NCBI GenBank assembly: GCA_905235485.1 | Contig: CAJOLY010000027.1 | Location: 1-36,315, forward strand | DNA length: 36,315 bases | Source of the DNA: an uncultured Clostridia bacterium | Lineage (GTDB): Bacteria > Bacillota > Clostridia > Christensenellales > UBA1242 | Reading direction: 5' to 3' | In this document: positions 27,928 through 36,315 of the stretch, one piece after another | Layout: each line of letters starts with the position of its first letter | How positions within the stretch are numbered: the stretch's first letter is position 1 | The notes under the pieces: model-generated | Told to the model about the DNA's origin: nothing | What the model saw: only the letters and a program-made list of their open reading frames with translations | Database searches by the model: none | Program-made: the position numbers and the translations under genes

Positions 27928-28046
27928 TTTAACCTCCTATGTTTTATTTTTTATATCAATGTTATTTAAAATTTTAGTTTTTTTGCTGTTTTTTTATAAT
28001 TTTTTATATGATTATTTTTTTTGAATTTTTTTAAATAAAATCAAAT

Positions 28047-29741
28047 TTAATCTTTCTTTTCAATTTTGTAGCCATCTTTAAGTGACACTGTGCTGTTGAA
28101 AATATACTTGTCTTCTGTGCTGTCCTTATCCAAAGTGAAATATCCCTTTCGCATAAACTGGAATTTGTCATATGGTTTTGCACATTTCAAATAGTTCTCC
28201 GCAAACGCTTTTGTTTCAACCAAAGAGTTTGGCTCCAAAATTTCATCAAAAGGTGTGCCATTTGCAAGCGCCTTGTTTGGCCAAAGATATTCTGCTTTTG
28301 TTAGATTTTTAAAGTTACGAATAGTGCACTCAAAGCAATTTTTGTTTGAAACAAAGTGAATTGTTCCCTTAACTTTCATATTTGCATTTTCTTCACCACT
28401 CATAGTTTTTTCAATGTATTCACATTCTAGGTGGTCAATTTCACCATTTTTGTTGCACACAACATTGTTGCATTTTATGATATATGCACCTTTAAGTCTA
28501 ACTAATCCCCCAACAACAAGACGATTATATTTTGGTGGTGGGTTAAGTGAAAAATCTTCCTTTTCAATATATATCTCACGACTAAATAGTGATTTATGAA
28601 CACCTGCTGTTTCATCATTTGGATTATTTTGAACTTCAATTTCTTGCACTTTATCTTGTGGATAGTTTGTAATTACAACTTTGAGTGGGTCAACAACAAC
28701 CATTGCTCTTTGCGCAATTTTGTTAAGATCTTCACGAATGTAATATTCCAGCGCCACAAATGGAATTGTGCTCTCACTTTGAACAACGCCACAGCTTGCG
28801 ATAAAGTTTTTTATTCCATTTGCAGTGTAACCCCTACGCTTCATTCCAACAATTGTCATAAATCTTGGGTCGTCCCATCCCATAACTTTGCCAGAATTGA
28901 CAAGTTCTTTCAAATACCTCTTGCCAAGAAGCACATTTTCAAGATTGAGTGTTGAAAATTCTCTTTGCTTTGGAGCGAAAGGCTTTTTCCAAGCGTGTTC
29001 AATAAACCAATCATAAAGTTCTCTGTGCACTCTAAATGTCATATCACAAAGTGAATATGTTACTCCTTCAAGCGCATCTTCCATTGGATGAGCAAAATCA
29101 TAGAGAGGATATATGCACCACTTGTTGCCTGTTTTATAATGATGCTCGCGTGATATTTTGTAAATAATAGGGTCACGCATTAAGATGTTTGGATGAGCCA
29201 TATCTATTTTTGCTCTAAGAGTAAGTGAGCCATCTGGATATTTTCCATCTTTCATTTCTCTAAATAATTTTAGACTTTCATCAACAGGTCTGTTTCTAAA
29301 TGGACTTTCAACACCAGGTTCTGTGAGAGTACCTTTCATTTCAAGTTGTTTTTCTTGAGGCAGTTCATCAACATATGCGTCGCCTTGCTTTATTAACTCT
29401 TCGGCAATTTCATAAATTTTGTCAAAATATGCCTCGCTTGCAAAAATCATAGCTTTTGGTTTGTAACCAAGCCATTCTAGGTCTGCCATATAGCTGTCTG
29501 CAAATTCCCCTTGCTCTTTGCTAGGGTTGGTGTCATCCATTCTAAGATATGTGTAGCCACCGAATTTGATTGCAGTTTCAAAGTCAATCATCCACGCTTT
29601 GCAATGACCAATGTGCCAATATCCACTTGGCTCTGGAGGGCATCTTGTGATAACTTCTTTGCTTCTGCCATTTTTCAAGTCGTCCAATATTTCTTCTTCA
29701 ATAAAATTGCTTGGCACAATTTTGTTTAAATCAATATTCAT
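28047..29741 (-). CDS. glnS: Glutaminyl-tRNA synthetase
   Basis: RCPPEPSGYWHIGHCKAWMIDFETA, LRMDDTNPSKE, beta-barrel C-terminus. Confidence 0.95.
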   Translation of the reverse strand: MNIDLNKIVPSNFIEEEILDDLKNGRSKEVITRCPPEPSGYWHIGHCKAWMIDFETAIKFGGYTYLRMDDTNPSKEQGEFADSYMADLEWLGYKPKAMIFASEAYFDKIYEIAEELIKQGDAYVDELPQEKQLEMKGTLTEPGVESPFRNRPVDESLKLFREMKDGKYPDGSLTLRAKIDMAHPNILMRDPIIYKISREHHYKTGNKWCIYPLYDFAHPMEDALEGVTYSLCDMTFRVHRELYDWFIEHAWKKPFAPKQREFSTLNLENVLLGKRYLKELVNSGKVMGWDDPRFMTIVGMKRRGYTANGIKNFIASCGVVQSESTIPFVALEYYIREDLNKIAQRAMVVVDPLKVVITNYPQDKVQEIEVQNNPNDETAGVHKSLFSREIYIEKEDFSLNPPPKYNRLVVGGLVRLKGAYIIKCNNVVCNKNGEIDHLECEYIEKTMSGEENANMKVKGTIHFVSNKNCFECTIRNFKNLTKAEYLWPNKALANGTPFDEILEPNSLVETKAFAENYLKCAKPYDKFQFMRKGYFTLDKDSTEDKYIFNSTVSLKDGYKIEKKD

Positions 29742-29837
29742 TTTGTCTCCTAAAATTTTGTAAGTATTTAAAAATTTTGAAATAATTTCAATTTTTTTTG
29801 TTTGATTTTTGTTAAATTTTTTGTAATTTTTGATAAA

Positions 29838-31331
29838 TTATTGCAAGTTTTCGTTTTCTAATCTTTGAATTGTTTTTTTAATTCTTTTGATTGAATTTTC
29901 TTTTCCAACAAGATAAAGCATTTCGCCACCACCACCAGGAGTTATAGTTTTGCCTGTCACTGCAACTCTTATTGGCCACATAACTTTGCCAATTTTGTAT
30001 TCTTTTTGAGTTGCATAGTTTTGTGAAATTGAATTGATGTTATCAACAGTCCAATCATTCAAGTTCTCAAGAACTGGGAGTATATCTTTCAAAATTTCCA
30101 AACTCTGAGCTTTGTCTAGTTTGTTCTTTTTGTTTTCTAATTCATTCAAATCAAAATCTTGATAATCTAAAATAAAATCAAAAAGTTTCTCTATTTGTGA
30201 AAATTTGTCAATCCTTCCTTGTGCAAGAACTGAAGCAAAGTCCCACTTTTCTTTCAAACTCTCCGGCAAAGACTGAATATATTTTTTTGAATGTTTAACA
30301 AACTCTTCGTGTGATAGGTTTGAAATGTAGTGATTATTAAACCAATCAAGTTTTTTGTAGTCAAAAATTGCATTTGTTTTAACTATTCCCTCTTCTGTGA
30401 AAAGTTTTGCAAGTTCATCAAGAGTGAAAAACTCTTGCTCCATTTTTGGACTCCAACCAAGGAGTGCGATATAGTTTATCACTGCTTCTGGCAAATATCC
30501 TTCTTCAAGAAGTTGAGCAAAACTCACTGAGCCGTGTCTTTTTGAAAGTTTTGAAACACTGCCATCTTCATTTTTTCCCATAATAGTTGAAACATGAATT
30601 GTTTTTGGTGATTCCCAGCCAAAAGCGTTGTAAAGAAGTTGATATTTTGGTGTTGATGAAATATATTCCTTTCCACGAATAATATGAGAAATTGCCATAA
30701 GGTGATCATCAACCACATTTGCAAAGTTATAGGTTGGCATACCATCACTTTTGAGAAGAATTTGATCATCTAATGTGTTTGTTTCAACTGTTATATCTCC
30801 ATAAACTTCATCGTGAAAAGTAACAGTTTCATCAATAGGCATTTTTTGCCTTATAACATAGCTTTTGCCAGCCTTTAAATTTGCTTCGACTTCTTCCTTT
30901 GGCAAATTTCGGCAATGTCTGTTATATCCAAATGTTTGCTCTGTTTCAACTTCTGCATCTTCTCCAGCACTTTCTTCATCATGATTTCCACAAAAGCAAA
31001 GGTAGGCATATCCTTTTTCAACAAGTTCCAAAGCATATTTTTTGTAAAGTTCCTTCCTTTCACTTTGAACATATGGTCCATAGCCACCATCTTTGTCTGG
31101 TCCTTCATCGTGAATCAGTTTTGTGGTTTTTAGTGTATCATAAATAATTTCAGTTGCACCCTCAACATACCTTTTTTGGTCAGTGTCTTCAATTCTCAAA
31201 ACAAACTTTCCATCATAGTGCTTTGCATAGAGATAGGCATAAAGTGCTGTTCTCAAATTTCCTATGTGCATATAACCTGTTGGGCTAGGTGCAAATCTTG
31301 TTCTAACTTCCTTAAATTTATCTTTTTCCAT
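29838..31331 (-). CDS. gltX: Glutamyl-tRNA synthetase
   Basis: TRFAPSPTGYMHIGNLRTALYAYLYAKH, LRIEDTDQKRY, SKLSKRHG. Confidence 0.96.
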   Translation of the reverse strand: MEKDKFKEVRTRFAPSPTGYMHIGNLRTALYAYLYAKHYDGKFVLRIEDTDQKRYVEGATEIIYDTLKTTKLIHDEGPDKDGGYGPYVQSERKELYKKYALELVEKGYAYLCFCGNHDEESAGEDAEVETEQTFGYNRHCRNLPKEEVEANLKAGKSYVIRQKMPIDETVTFHDEVYGDITVETNTLDDQILLKSDGMPTYNFANVVDDHLMAISHIIRGKEYISSTPKYQLLYNAFGWESPKTIHVSTIMGKNEDGSVSKLSKRHGSVSFAQLLEEGYLPEAVINYIALLGWSPKMEQEFFTLDELAKLFTEEGIVKTNAIFDYKKLDWFNNHYISNLSHEEFVKHSKKYIQSLPESLKEKWDFASVLAQGRIDKFSQIEKLFDFILDYQDFDLNELENKKNKLDKAQSLEILKDILPVLENLNDWTVDNINSISQNYATQKEYKIGKVMWPIRVAVTGKTITPGGGGEMLYLVGKENSIKRIKKTIQRLENENLQ

Positions 31332-31415
31332 AATACCTCTTGTTAGTATAAAATATATAAATAAACATATAGAGTATATGTCAACATTTTTTTTTTGTCA
31401 ATTTAAACTTGCAAC

Positions 31416-31439
31416 AAAAATGAGCCCACGGCTCATTTT
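31416..31439 (-). terminator. asnS terminator
   Basis: AAAATGAGCC-GTG-GGCTCATTTT on the minus strand. Confidence 0.75.
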
Positions 31440-31445
31440 AATAAT

Positions 31446-32825
31446 TTAATACAAACAGTTGTTTGGTGTTCTTGGGAAAGGTATTACATCTCTAATGTTT
31501 TCAACGCCAGTGAGATAAATAATAAGTCTTTCAAATCCCATTCCAAAACCAGAATGCTCTACACTCCCAAATCTTCGTAAATTCAAATACCAGTCTATAG
31601 TGCTTGTGTCAACGCCAAGTTCTTTGCAGCGAGATAATATTTTCTGATAGTCAGTTTCCCTTTGACTGCCTCCCATAAGTTCACCGGCTCCAGGGACTTC
31701 AAGGTCAACAGCAGCAACAGTTTTGCCATCGTCATTCAGCTTCATATAATATGCTTTTATATCCTTTGGCCAGTCTTTTATGAATACTGGTCCATTGAAA
31801 TAAGAAGTCAAATACTTCTCGTGTTCCTTTGCAATATCACTATCGTAATTAGGTTCAAATTCCCACTTTTCACCACTATTTTTAAGTATGTCAATTGCTT
31901 CGTGATGCGAAATTCTCACAAATTTGCTATCCACAAGTTGTTGCAACTTTTGAATGAGTCCATTTTGAACATTTTTGTCCAAAAACTCAAGTTCTTCACT
32001 GCATTTTTCAAGCACTTCTCTCACTACACTTTTGAGCATATCTTCTTCGATATCCATAAGTTTGTTAATATCACAAAATGCAATTTCTGGTTCAATCATC
32101 CAAAACTCATTTGCGTGTGTTTTTGTGTTTGAATTTTCTGTTCTGAATGTTGGGCCAAAAGTGTATATCTTTTGAAATGCCAGAGCAAAAGCCTCACCGT
32201 GAAGTTGACCTGATCCTGTTATAAATGCTTTTTTGCCAAACAGATCCTTGCTCATATCAACACTGCCATCTTTATTTTTTGGGAGGTTGTTGAAATCAAG
32301 TGTTGTGATTTTGAACATTTGATCACTACCTTCACAATCAGCTGTTGTGATGAGTGGCGTGTTTACATAAACATATCCATTTTTTTGAAAATATGCGTGG
32401 ATTGCCATTGCTGCAACGCTTCTAATTTTGAAAATTGCAAAATATGTGTTTGTTCTTGGTCTCAAATATGCCTGTTCACGCAAAAACTCAAGCGTGTGTC
32501 TTTTTGGTTGAATTGGATAATCTTCATCGGCATCACCAAGCAAAACAACATCAATAGCCTTCACTTCATAATCTTGTTTGCCACCTTCAGATTTCGCAAG
32601 TCTTCCCAACACATGCACAGCAGATCCAACTTTAAGTTTTTGAATTTCTTCAAATTTTGAAAGTGAATCATCATAAACAATTTGGGTTTGCTTGAAACAA
32701 GTCCCGTCGTTTAAATTGATAAAACCAAAATTTTTTTGCTTTCTATGATTTCTAATCCATCCATCTAGTTCAATTTGTTTGTCTAAATATTTTTTAGGGG
32801 TCTCCCACAATTCTTTTGCGTCCAT
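31446..32825 (-). CDS. asnS: Asparaginyl-tRNA synthetase
   Basis: N-terminal OB fold, FRTENSNTKTHANEFWMIEPE, GFGMGFERL, C-terminal FPRTPNNCLY. Confidence 0.96.
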   Translation of the reverse strand: MDAKELWETPKKYLDKQIELDGWIRNHRKQKNFGFINLNDGTCFKQTQIVYDDSLSKFEEIQKLKVGSAVHVLGRLAKSEGGKQDYEVKAIDVVLLGDADEDYPIQPKRHTLEFLREQAYLRPRTNTYFAIFKIRSVAAMAIHAYFQKNGYVYVNTPLITTADCEGSDQMFKITTLDFNNLPKNKDGSVDMSKDLFGKKAFITGSGQLHGEAFALAFQKIYTFGPTFRTENSNTKTHANEFWMIEPEIAFCDINKLMDIEEDMLKSVVREVLEKCSEELEFLDKNVQNGLIQKLQQLVDSKFVRISHHEAIDILKNSGEKWEFEPNYDSDIAKEHEKYLTSYFNGPVFIKDWPKDIKAYYMKLNDDGKTVAAVDLEVPGAGELMGGSQRETDYQKILSRCKELGVDTSTIDWYLNLRRFGSVEHSGFGMGFERLIIYLTGVENIRDVIPFPRTPNNCLY

Positions 32826-32846
32826 AAAATTCTCCTAAGTGACTTT

Positions 32847-32875
32847 ATTATCCAACAAAAACAAAATAAAGTCAA
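32847..32875 (-). promoter_or_regulatory. asnS promoter TTGACT-17-GATAAT
   Basis: Minus-strand motifs upstream of asnS. Confidence 0.65.
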
Positions 32876-32893
32876 ATAATTTTAATATTGATA

Positions 32894-32914
32894 AGCCTAA
32901 TTTTAATGTTAAAA
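32894..32914. repeat. 21-bp direct repeat AGCCTAATTTTAATGTTAAAA, copy 1
   Basis: Identical to 33904-33924. Confidence 0.95.
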
Positions 32915-33027
32915 TTGTTATATAACTAAATAGACAAAACAAATAAAAATTTTCATAAAATCATGTATTGTAAAATGAGAAGTTATTATAAAATGTTATT
33001 TGTATTTTTTTCCATAATTACAATAAA

Positions 33028-33060
33028 AAAGAGTGCCATTTAATTCACACGACACTCTTT
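33028..33060 (-). terminator. Terminator of the 33083 gene
   Basis: AAAGAGTG...CACTCTTT followed by TTTATT on the minus strand. Confidence 0.65.
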
Positions 33061-33082
33061 ATTTTATGCACAAGTTAAACAA

Positions 33083-33628
33083 TTATCTCCAAGAAATTTT
33101 TACGTTTGCACTACCACCGAGTTCATTTACTTTTCTCTCCGCATCACTTTTCATTGAACGAGCACCTTCATTATATGCACTATCACTATATGGACCTTCC
33201 CATCCAACTAATTTCTCTAATTGCAAATTTATGGTAAATCTGTTCGCAGAATCTCTATTTACATAAGCATCAACAACATTCACATAGCCATTTGACATAC
33301 CCATAATTGCATTTGTTACGTCTGTAGTGCTAAGTTCTTTTGTTTCATCACTGTCTTCATTAGGATTCTTTGGTTTGCCGTATCTTTTTACTTGAGAAGT
33401 TGAACTTGAAGATGAACTGCTTGAATCCGTGTTATAATAGTGAGTGTTATTCTTTTTGTTATGAATAATTAATCCTAAGCCAGTAAATGCCCATGGAAAG
33501 CCGATTACCCACAATACGATTGCCAATGGTAAAATACTGATCCAAACGAATCCTAGAATACCTAAACAAATAATTCCTTTTAAGTAATCTTTAATTCTGC
33601 CACTAGTGCTCTCTTTCTTTTTAATCAT
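33083..33628 (-). CDS. Membrane-anchored hypothetical protein with Ser-rich linker
   Basis: Start moved to the ATG at 33628 after ttggaggttaat; two hydrophobic segments, SSSSSSSST linker. Confidence 0.75.
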   Translation of the reverse strand: MIKKKESTSGRIKDYLKGIICLGILGFVWISILPLAIVLWVIGFPWAFTGLGLIIHNKKNNTHYYNTDSSSSSSSSTSQVKRYGKPKNPNEDSDETKELSTTDVTNAIMGMSNGYVNVVDAYVNRDSANRFTINLQLEKLVGWEGPYSDSAYNEGARSMKSDAERKVNELGGSANVKISWR

Positions 33629-33657
33629 ATTAACCTCCAACAATTTGATTATATGAT

Positions 33658-33687
33658 ATTATACCATAAAAGATAAAAAATAGTCAA
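33658..33687 (-). promoter_or_regulatory. Promoter TTGACT-18-TATAAT
   Basis: Minus-strand motifs upstream of the 33628 start. Confidence 0.75.
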
Positions 33688-33903
33688 GAAGAATAAGAAC
33701 GATAAAAACCACTATTCTTGCAAAAATTTTTGAAAAATTCGTGACAAATTCGTGAGATGTAGGCACTTTTTGAGCACAATTAAGAAAAACTGTGAAAAAT
33801 TGATACAGTAAAAAACGAACCCCTATTAAAAATAATTTTACAGGTTGGGGGTTCGACTTTTTATGTTGAAAATAAAAAAAATCAGCAACCCTAAAAGTCG
33901 CTG

Positions 33904-33924
33904 AGCCTAATTTTAATGTTAAAA
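33904..33924. repeat. 21-bp direct repeat, copy 2
   Basis: Identical to 32894-32914. Confidence 0.95.
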
Positions 33925-34092
33925 GAGCGCCATAATGGCTCAACACTCTTAATAGTTATAACCAAGAGGTTACTCAAACGGTTGCAAATAGAATTATGTC
34001 CATAATAAGACTAAGGAATATGACAAACAAACAACTTGTGACGAATATCTCGAAAGCTTGTATGGCAAAAACTAAAAGTTTGTTATTTAAAA

Positions 34093-34114
34093 AAATTCAC
34101 ATTTCTGTGAATTT
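34093..34114 (-). terminator. Hairpin AAATTCACATTTCTGTGAATTT downstream of the surface-protein gene
   Basis: Palindrome; the identical 22-mer recurs at 35014-35035. Confidence 0.65.
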
Positions 34115-34161
34115 TTTGATTGATTTTATACATTACATATAATTGTAGTTAAATTAAAAAA

Positions 34162-34710
34162 TTATATTTTTCCTAAAACATCTTTCTTTTTCAACACAAC
34201 AGCCACAAGTGAAGAAAGCATCAAAACAGCCACCATTGGCTCAACAACACTAGCAACCACACCTGTGCTTGGTGTTGGTTCAGTGTCAACAATTTGTGTT
34301 GCATTTGATTGTAACCATGATATTAGAGTGCCATTTGTAGCATCCGTGCCACCGGTGATTGCAATAGTAAGAGGAATACTTCCAGCCCAACCAGTCGACC
34401 ACACCATATCGTAATCAGTCTCCATAATCCAGAAAAAGAAAGGATCAGGATTAACAAGAATAAACATCAATGAAGTAAAATCACCGGGTTCACCATCACT
34501 AAACCAGTAACTACCACTTATAGACCAAGTATACTCACCTGGAAAAGTAATAACATCATTAAACTCCCAAGTTGTGCCTGTCAGATCTGTTATCTCTGCT
34601 TCTGCGTGCAATTTTAAATTTGCTTCAGCCCCAAAAATCATTGATGCGGCTAGTAACATAATTGCCATAAAAACAAACAAATATCTACTAATTGTGTTAT
34701 ATTTTGTCAT
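34162..34710 (-). CDS. Secreted surface protein with TPSTG sorting-like C-terminus
   Basis: Start moved to the ATG at 34710 after ttggaggttaat; signal peptide; C-terminus EPTPSTGVVASVVEPMVAVLMLSSLVAVVLKKKDVLGKI. Confidence 0.75.
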   Translation of the reverse strand: MTKYNTISRYLFVFMAIMLLAASMIFGAEANLKLHAEAEITDLTGTTWEFNDVITFPGEYTWSISGSYWFSDGEPGDFTSLMFILVNPDPFFFWIMETDYDMVWSTGWAGSIPLTIAITGGTDATNGTLISWLQSNATQIVDTEPTPSTGVVASVVEPMVAVLMLSSLVAVVLKKKDVLGKI

Positions 34711-34744
34711 ATTAACCTCCAAAACTATATTATTCCTCAATGTC

Positions 34745-34780
34745 ATTTTAGAAAAAAAAAAAAAAAAAAAAAACAGTCAA
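34745..34780 (-). promoter_or_regulatory. Promoter with homopolymeric spacer: TTGACT-G-T22-C-TAAAAT
   Basis: A22 tract at 34752-34773 (+ strand) between AGTCAA and ATTTTA; 24-bp spacer. Confidence 0.6.
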
Positions 34781-34917
34781 GCAAATTATATAAAGCTTTT
34801 AATTTTTTTTATTTTTTTTGTAAGCTGAATATTTAATTGATATTTTTAGTATATATAAATAATAAATTATATTAAAAAAATCATCATATCGTTTGATGAT
34901 TTTAAAAAAACTAAATG

Positions 34918-35019
34918 TTATAATTCAATTTTTACAATTTTATATTTTGTTTGTCCGATTGGAGTGTCAACAACAACTTCTGTTCCAACTTTTTGACCTA
35001 ATATTGCTTTGCCAAATTC
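34918..35019 (-). pseudogene. greA: 3' remnant of transcription elongation factor greA
   Basis: Minus-strand frame reads EFGKAILGQKVGTEVVVDTPIGQTKYKIVKIEL*, like the GreA C-terminus; upstream frame runs into a stop after about 7 more codons. Confidence 0.7.
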
Positions 35020-35035
35020 ACATTTCTGTGAATTT
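35014..35035. repeat. 22-bp palindromic repeat, second copy
   Basis: Identical to 34093-34114; sits at the greA homology breakpoint. Confidence 0.9.
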
Positions 35036-35132
35036 AATCTGGTTTAATGCTTTTTTGAATTTATATTTTATCCTAGTTTCAGCAAATATCATCAAAATTA
35101 TTGTCAACAACCAGTGAAAAAAAACCTACAAA

Positions 35133-35936
35133 TCACGCCACTTGTTTTGCAATCACCATAACTCTGTTTTCAAGGTTAGAGTTGCAAGTGAATAGCGTCA
35201 AAAACCTGTCGCCATAGGTTGCAGTTTCCAAACATCCAACGATTGAATGTTTTTGCACAAGTCCATAAAAATTGTCAAAAGAAGCCTGAGAATTTATGTT
35301 GATTGTGTTGTAAATTTTAAGTTGCTCAGTATTTTCACGATTTACATTAAATAATATTACGCCCATAACCTTAAAGATATATTTATTGTTTAAAGTTTCA
35401 ACACTTATTGTGTAATTGTAATTGGGGTTATAAATTAAATATTTGTTAAGTGCCCCAAATATCGAAGTGTTTTTTTTGAGATTAAACAAATTTTCTGTAA
35501 ACGAACTGTGTCCAATAAACACGGTGTTTGTTGTCTCGCCAAGCATTGTTGTGTGCTTTTGATATGGCGTGCCAAGCTCGTTAGCATCATTTTTAAAGTC
35601 GTGCGAAAGATAGTAGTCTTCACCAGCATTACTTTCGGTTTTAACAATTGGCAAATGTATGTCTAAATCTTCAATTTCAATATATGCAAAGAGGTCGTTG
35701 TTAATCTCCTTCAACGCAGCAAGACCTTTTTCTTCCTTTAGGTCATACAGTCCATTTAAGTATATATCATAATCATACATATTTTTTACACGCATTATAG
35801 ATTTTACATTATAATTAAGCACAAATATCAAAGCAGCAGTCAAAATGCATATCAACAGTCTTGAAAAAAACTCTTGTTTTCTACTCCATAAAACATGTCT
35901 TAACTTTTGTTTCTTCATTTTTTTATTATACAACAT
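35133..35936 (-). CDS. Class B sortase
   Basis: N-terminal TM, VFIGHSS His motif, TLFTC catalytic Cys motif, NRVMVIAK Arg. Confidence 0.9.
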   Translation of the reverse strand: MLYNKKMKKQKLRHVLWSRKQEFFSRLLICILTAALIFVLNYNVKSIMRVKNMYDYDIYLNGLYDLKEEKGLAALKEINNDLFAYIEIEDLDIHLPIVKTESNAGEDYYLSHDFKNDANELGTPYQKHTTMLGETTNTVFIGHSSFTENLFNLKKNTSIFGALNKYLIYNPNYNYTISVETLNNKYIFKVMGVILFNVNRENTEQLKIYNTININSQASFDNFYGLVQKHSIVGCLETATYGDRFLTLFTCNSNLENRVMVIAKQVA

Positions 35937-36002
35937 AAAACAAAAAATTCAAAATGTTTTTAAAAAAACGCTTTTTGCTTGACCGCAATAAAAATACATT
36001 GG

Positions 36003-36130
36003 CAACAAAAATGAGAGTATGTCAGAAGTTCAACCTTGAAAGTTGCTGAATAGCCCGAAAAAATCGAACAAGTTCAATGGTGACGCCACAAGTGGATCTT
36101 CTACGAAAAATTTTGGTGCGCACTATAAAA
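36003..36130. other. Unexplained intergenic segment downstream of tRNA-Arg, possible dispersed repeat
   Basis: Less AT-rich than flanking DNA, no supported gene. Confidence 0.3.
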
Positions 36131-36151
36131 CCAAAGTTAGGTTTGTCACAT

Positions 36152-36182
36152 AAAAAACTACTCACATTTCGTAAGTAGTTTT
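36152..36182 (-). terminator. tRNA-Arg terminator
   Basis: AAAACTACT...AGTAGTTTT then TT on the minus strand. Confidence 0.8.
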
Positions 36183-36186
36183 GTTT

Positions 36187-36263
36187 TGGTGCACCCTAAG
36201 AGGCTCGAACTCCTAGCCTTTGGTTCCGTAGACCAACGCTCTATCCAATTGAGCTAAGGGTGC
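36187..36263 (-). tRNA. tRNA-Arg (ACG), encoded CCA
   Basis: GCACCCTTAGCTCAATTGGATAGAGC...TTGGTCTACGGAACCAA...GAGTTCGAGCCTCTTAGGGTGCACCA. Confidence 0.95.
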
Positions 36264-36315
36264 AAATGAATATTAAATTGTATTGTGTTAACTGTTAGGA
36301 ACCAAAGGTAGGCCC

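Noticed and set aside
31662-32132. 156-aa + strand ORF
   Set aside because: Antisense to asnS
33659-33946. 95-aa minus-strand ORF
   Set aside because: Covers the promoter of the 33083 gene and a terminator hairpin; no RBS
34893-35117. 74-aa + strand ORF
   Set aside because: Antisense to the greA remnant; low-complexity hydrophobic sequence
1-36315. CRISPR array
   Set aside because: No regularly spaced repeats with unique spacers and no cas genes seen

Overview
AT-rich bacterial chromosome segment, Firmicutes/Clostridia-like by promoter style and gene families (inference). Backbone: seven aminoacyl-tRNA synthetase genes (serS, ileS, tyrS, trpS, glnS, gltX, asnS) within about 21 kb, four tRNAs (fMet, Met, Glu, Arg), rubrerythrin, and a minus-strand type IV pilus operon (pilin, minor pilins, PilM-like, PilD, PilC, PilB). 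Accessory parts: a GIY-YIG protein with four NUMOD1/IENR1-like repeats, a 651-aa prepilin-like protein with a beta-helix-like C-terminus, a class B sortase with a nearby TPSTG-type surface protein, a small greA 3' remnant, two tandem ~180-190 bp repeats beside tRNA-fMet, and several unexplained structured intergenic segments. Strongest leads: (1) a 22-nt homopolymer between a -35 and a -10 upstream of the putative sortase substrate, consistent with phase variation; (2) the giant beta-helix pseudopilin; (3) a pilus operon with a two-ORF pilM and a membrane protein carrying a duplicated domain; (4) a compact 71-nt cloverleaf-like element between pilB and ileS; (5) cassette-like blocks bounded by duplicated terminator-type sequences around 32.9-35.0 kb. 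No CRISPR array, rRNA or transposase was seen. All assignments are from reading the sequence; no searches were run.
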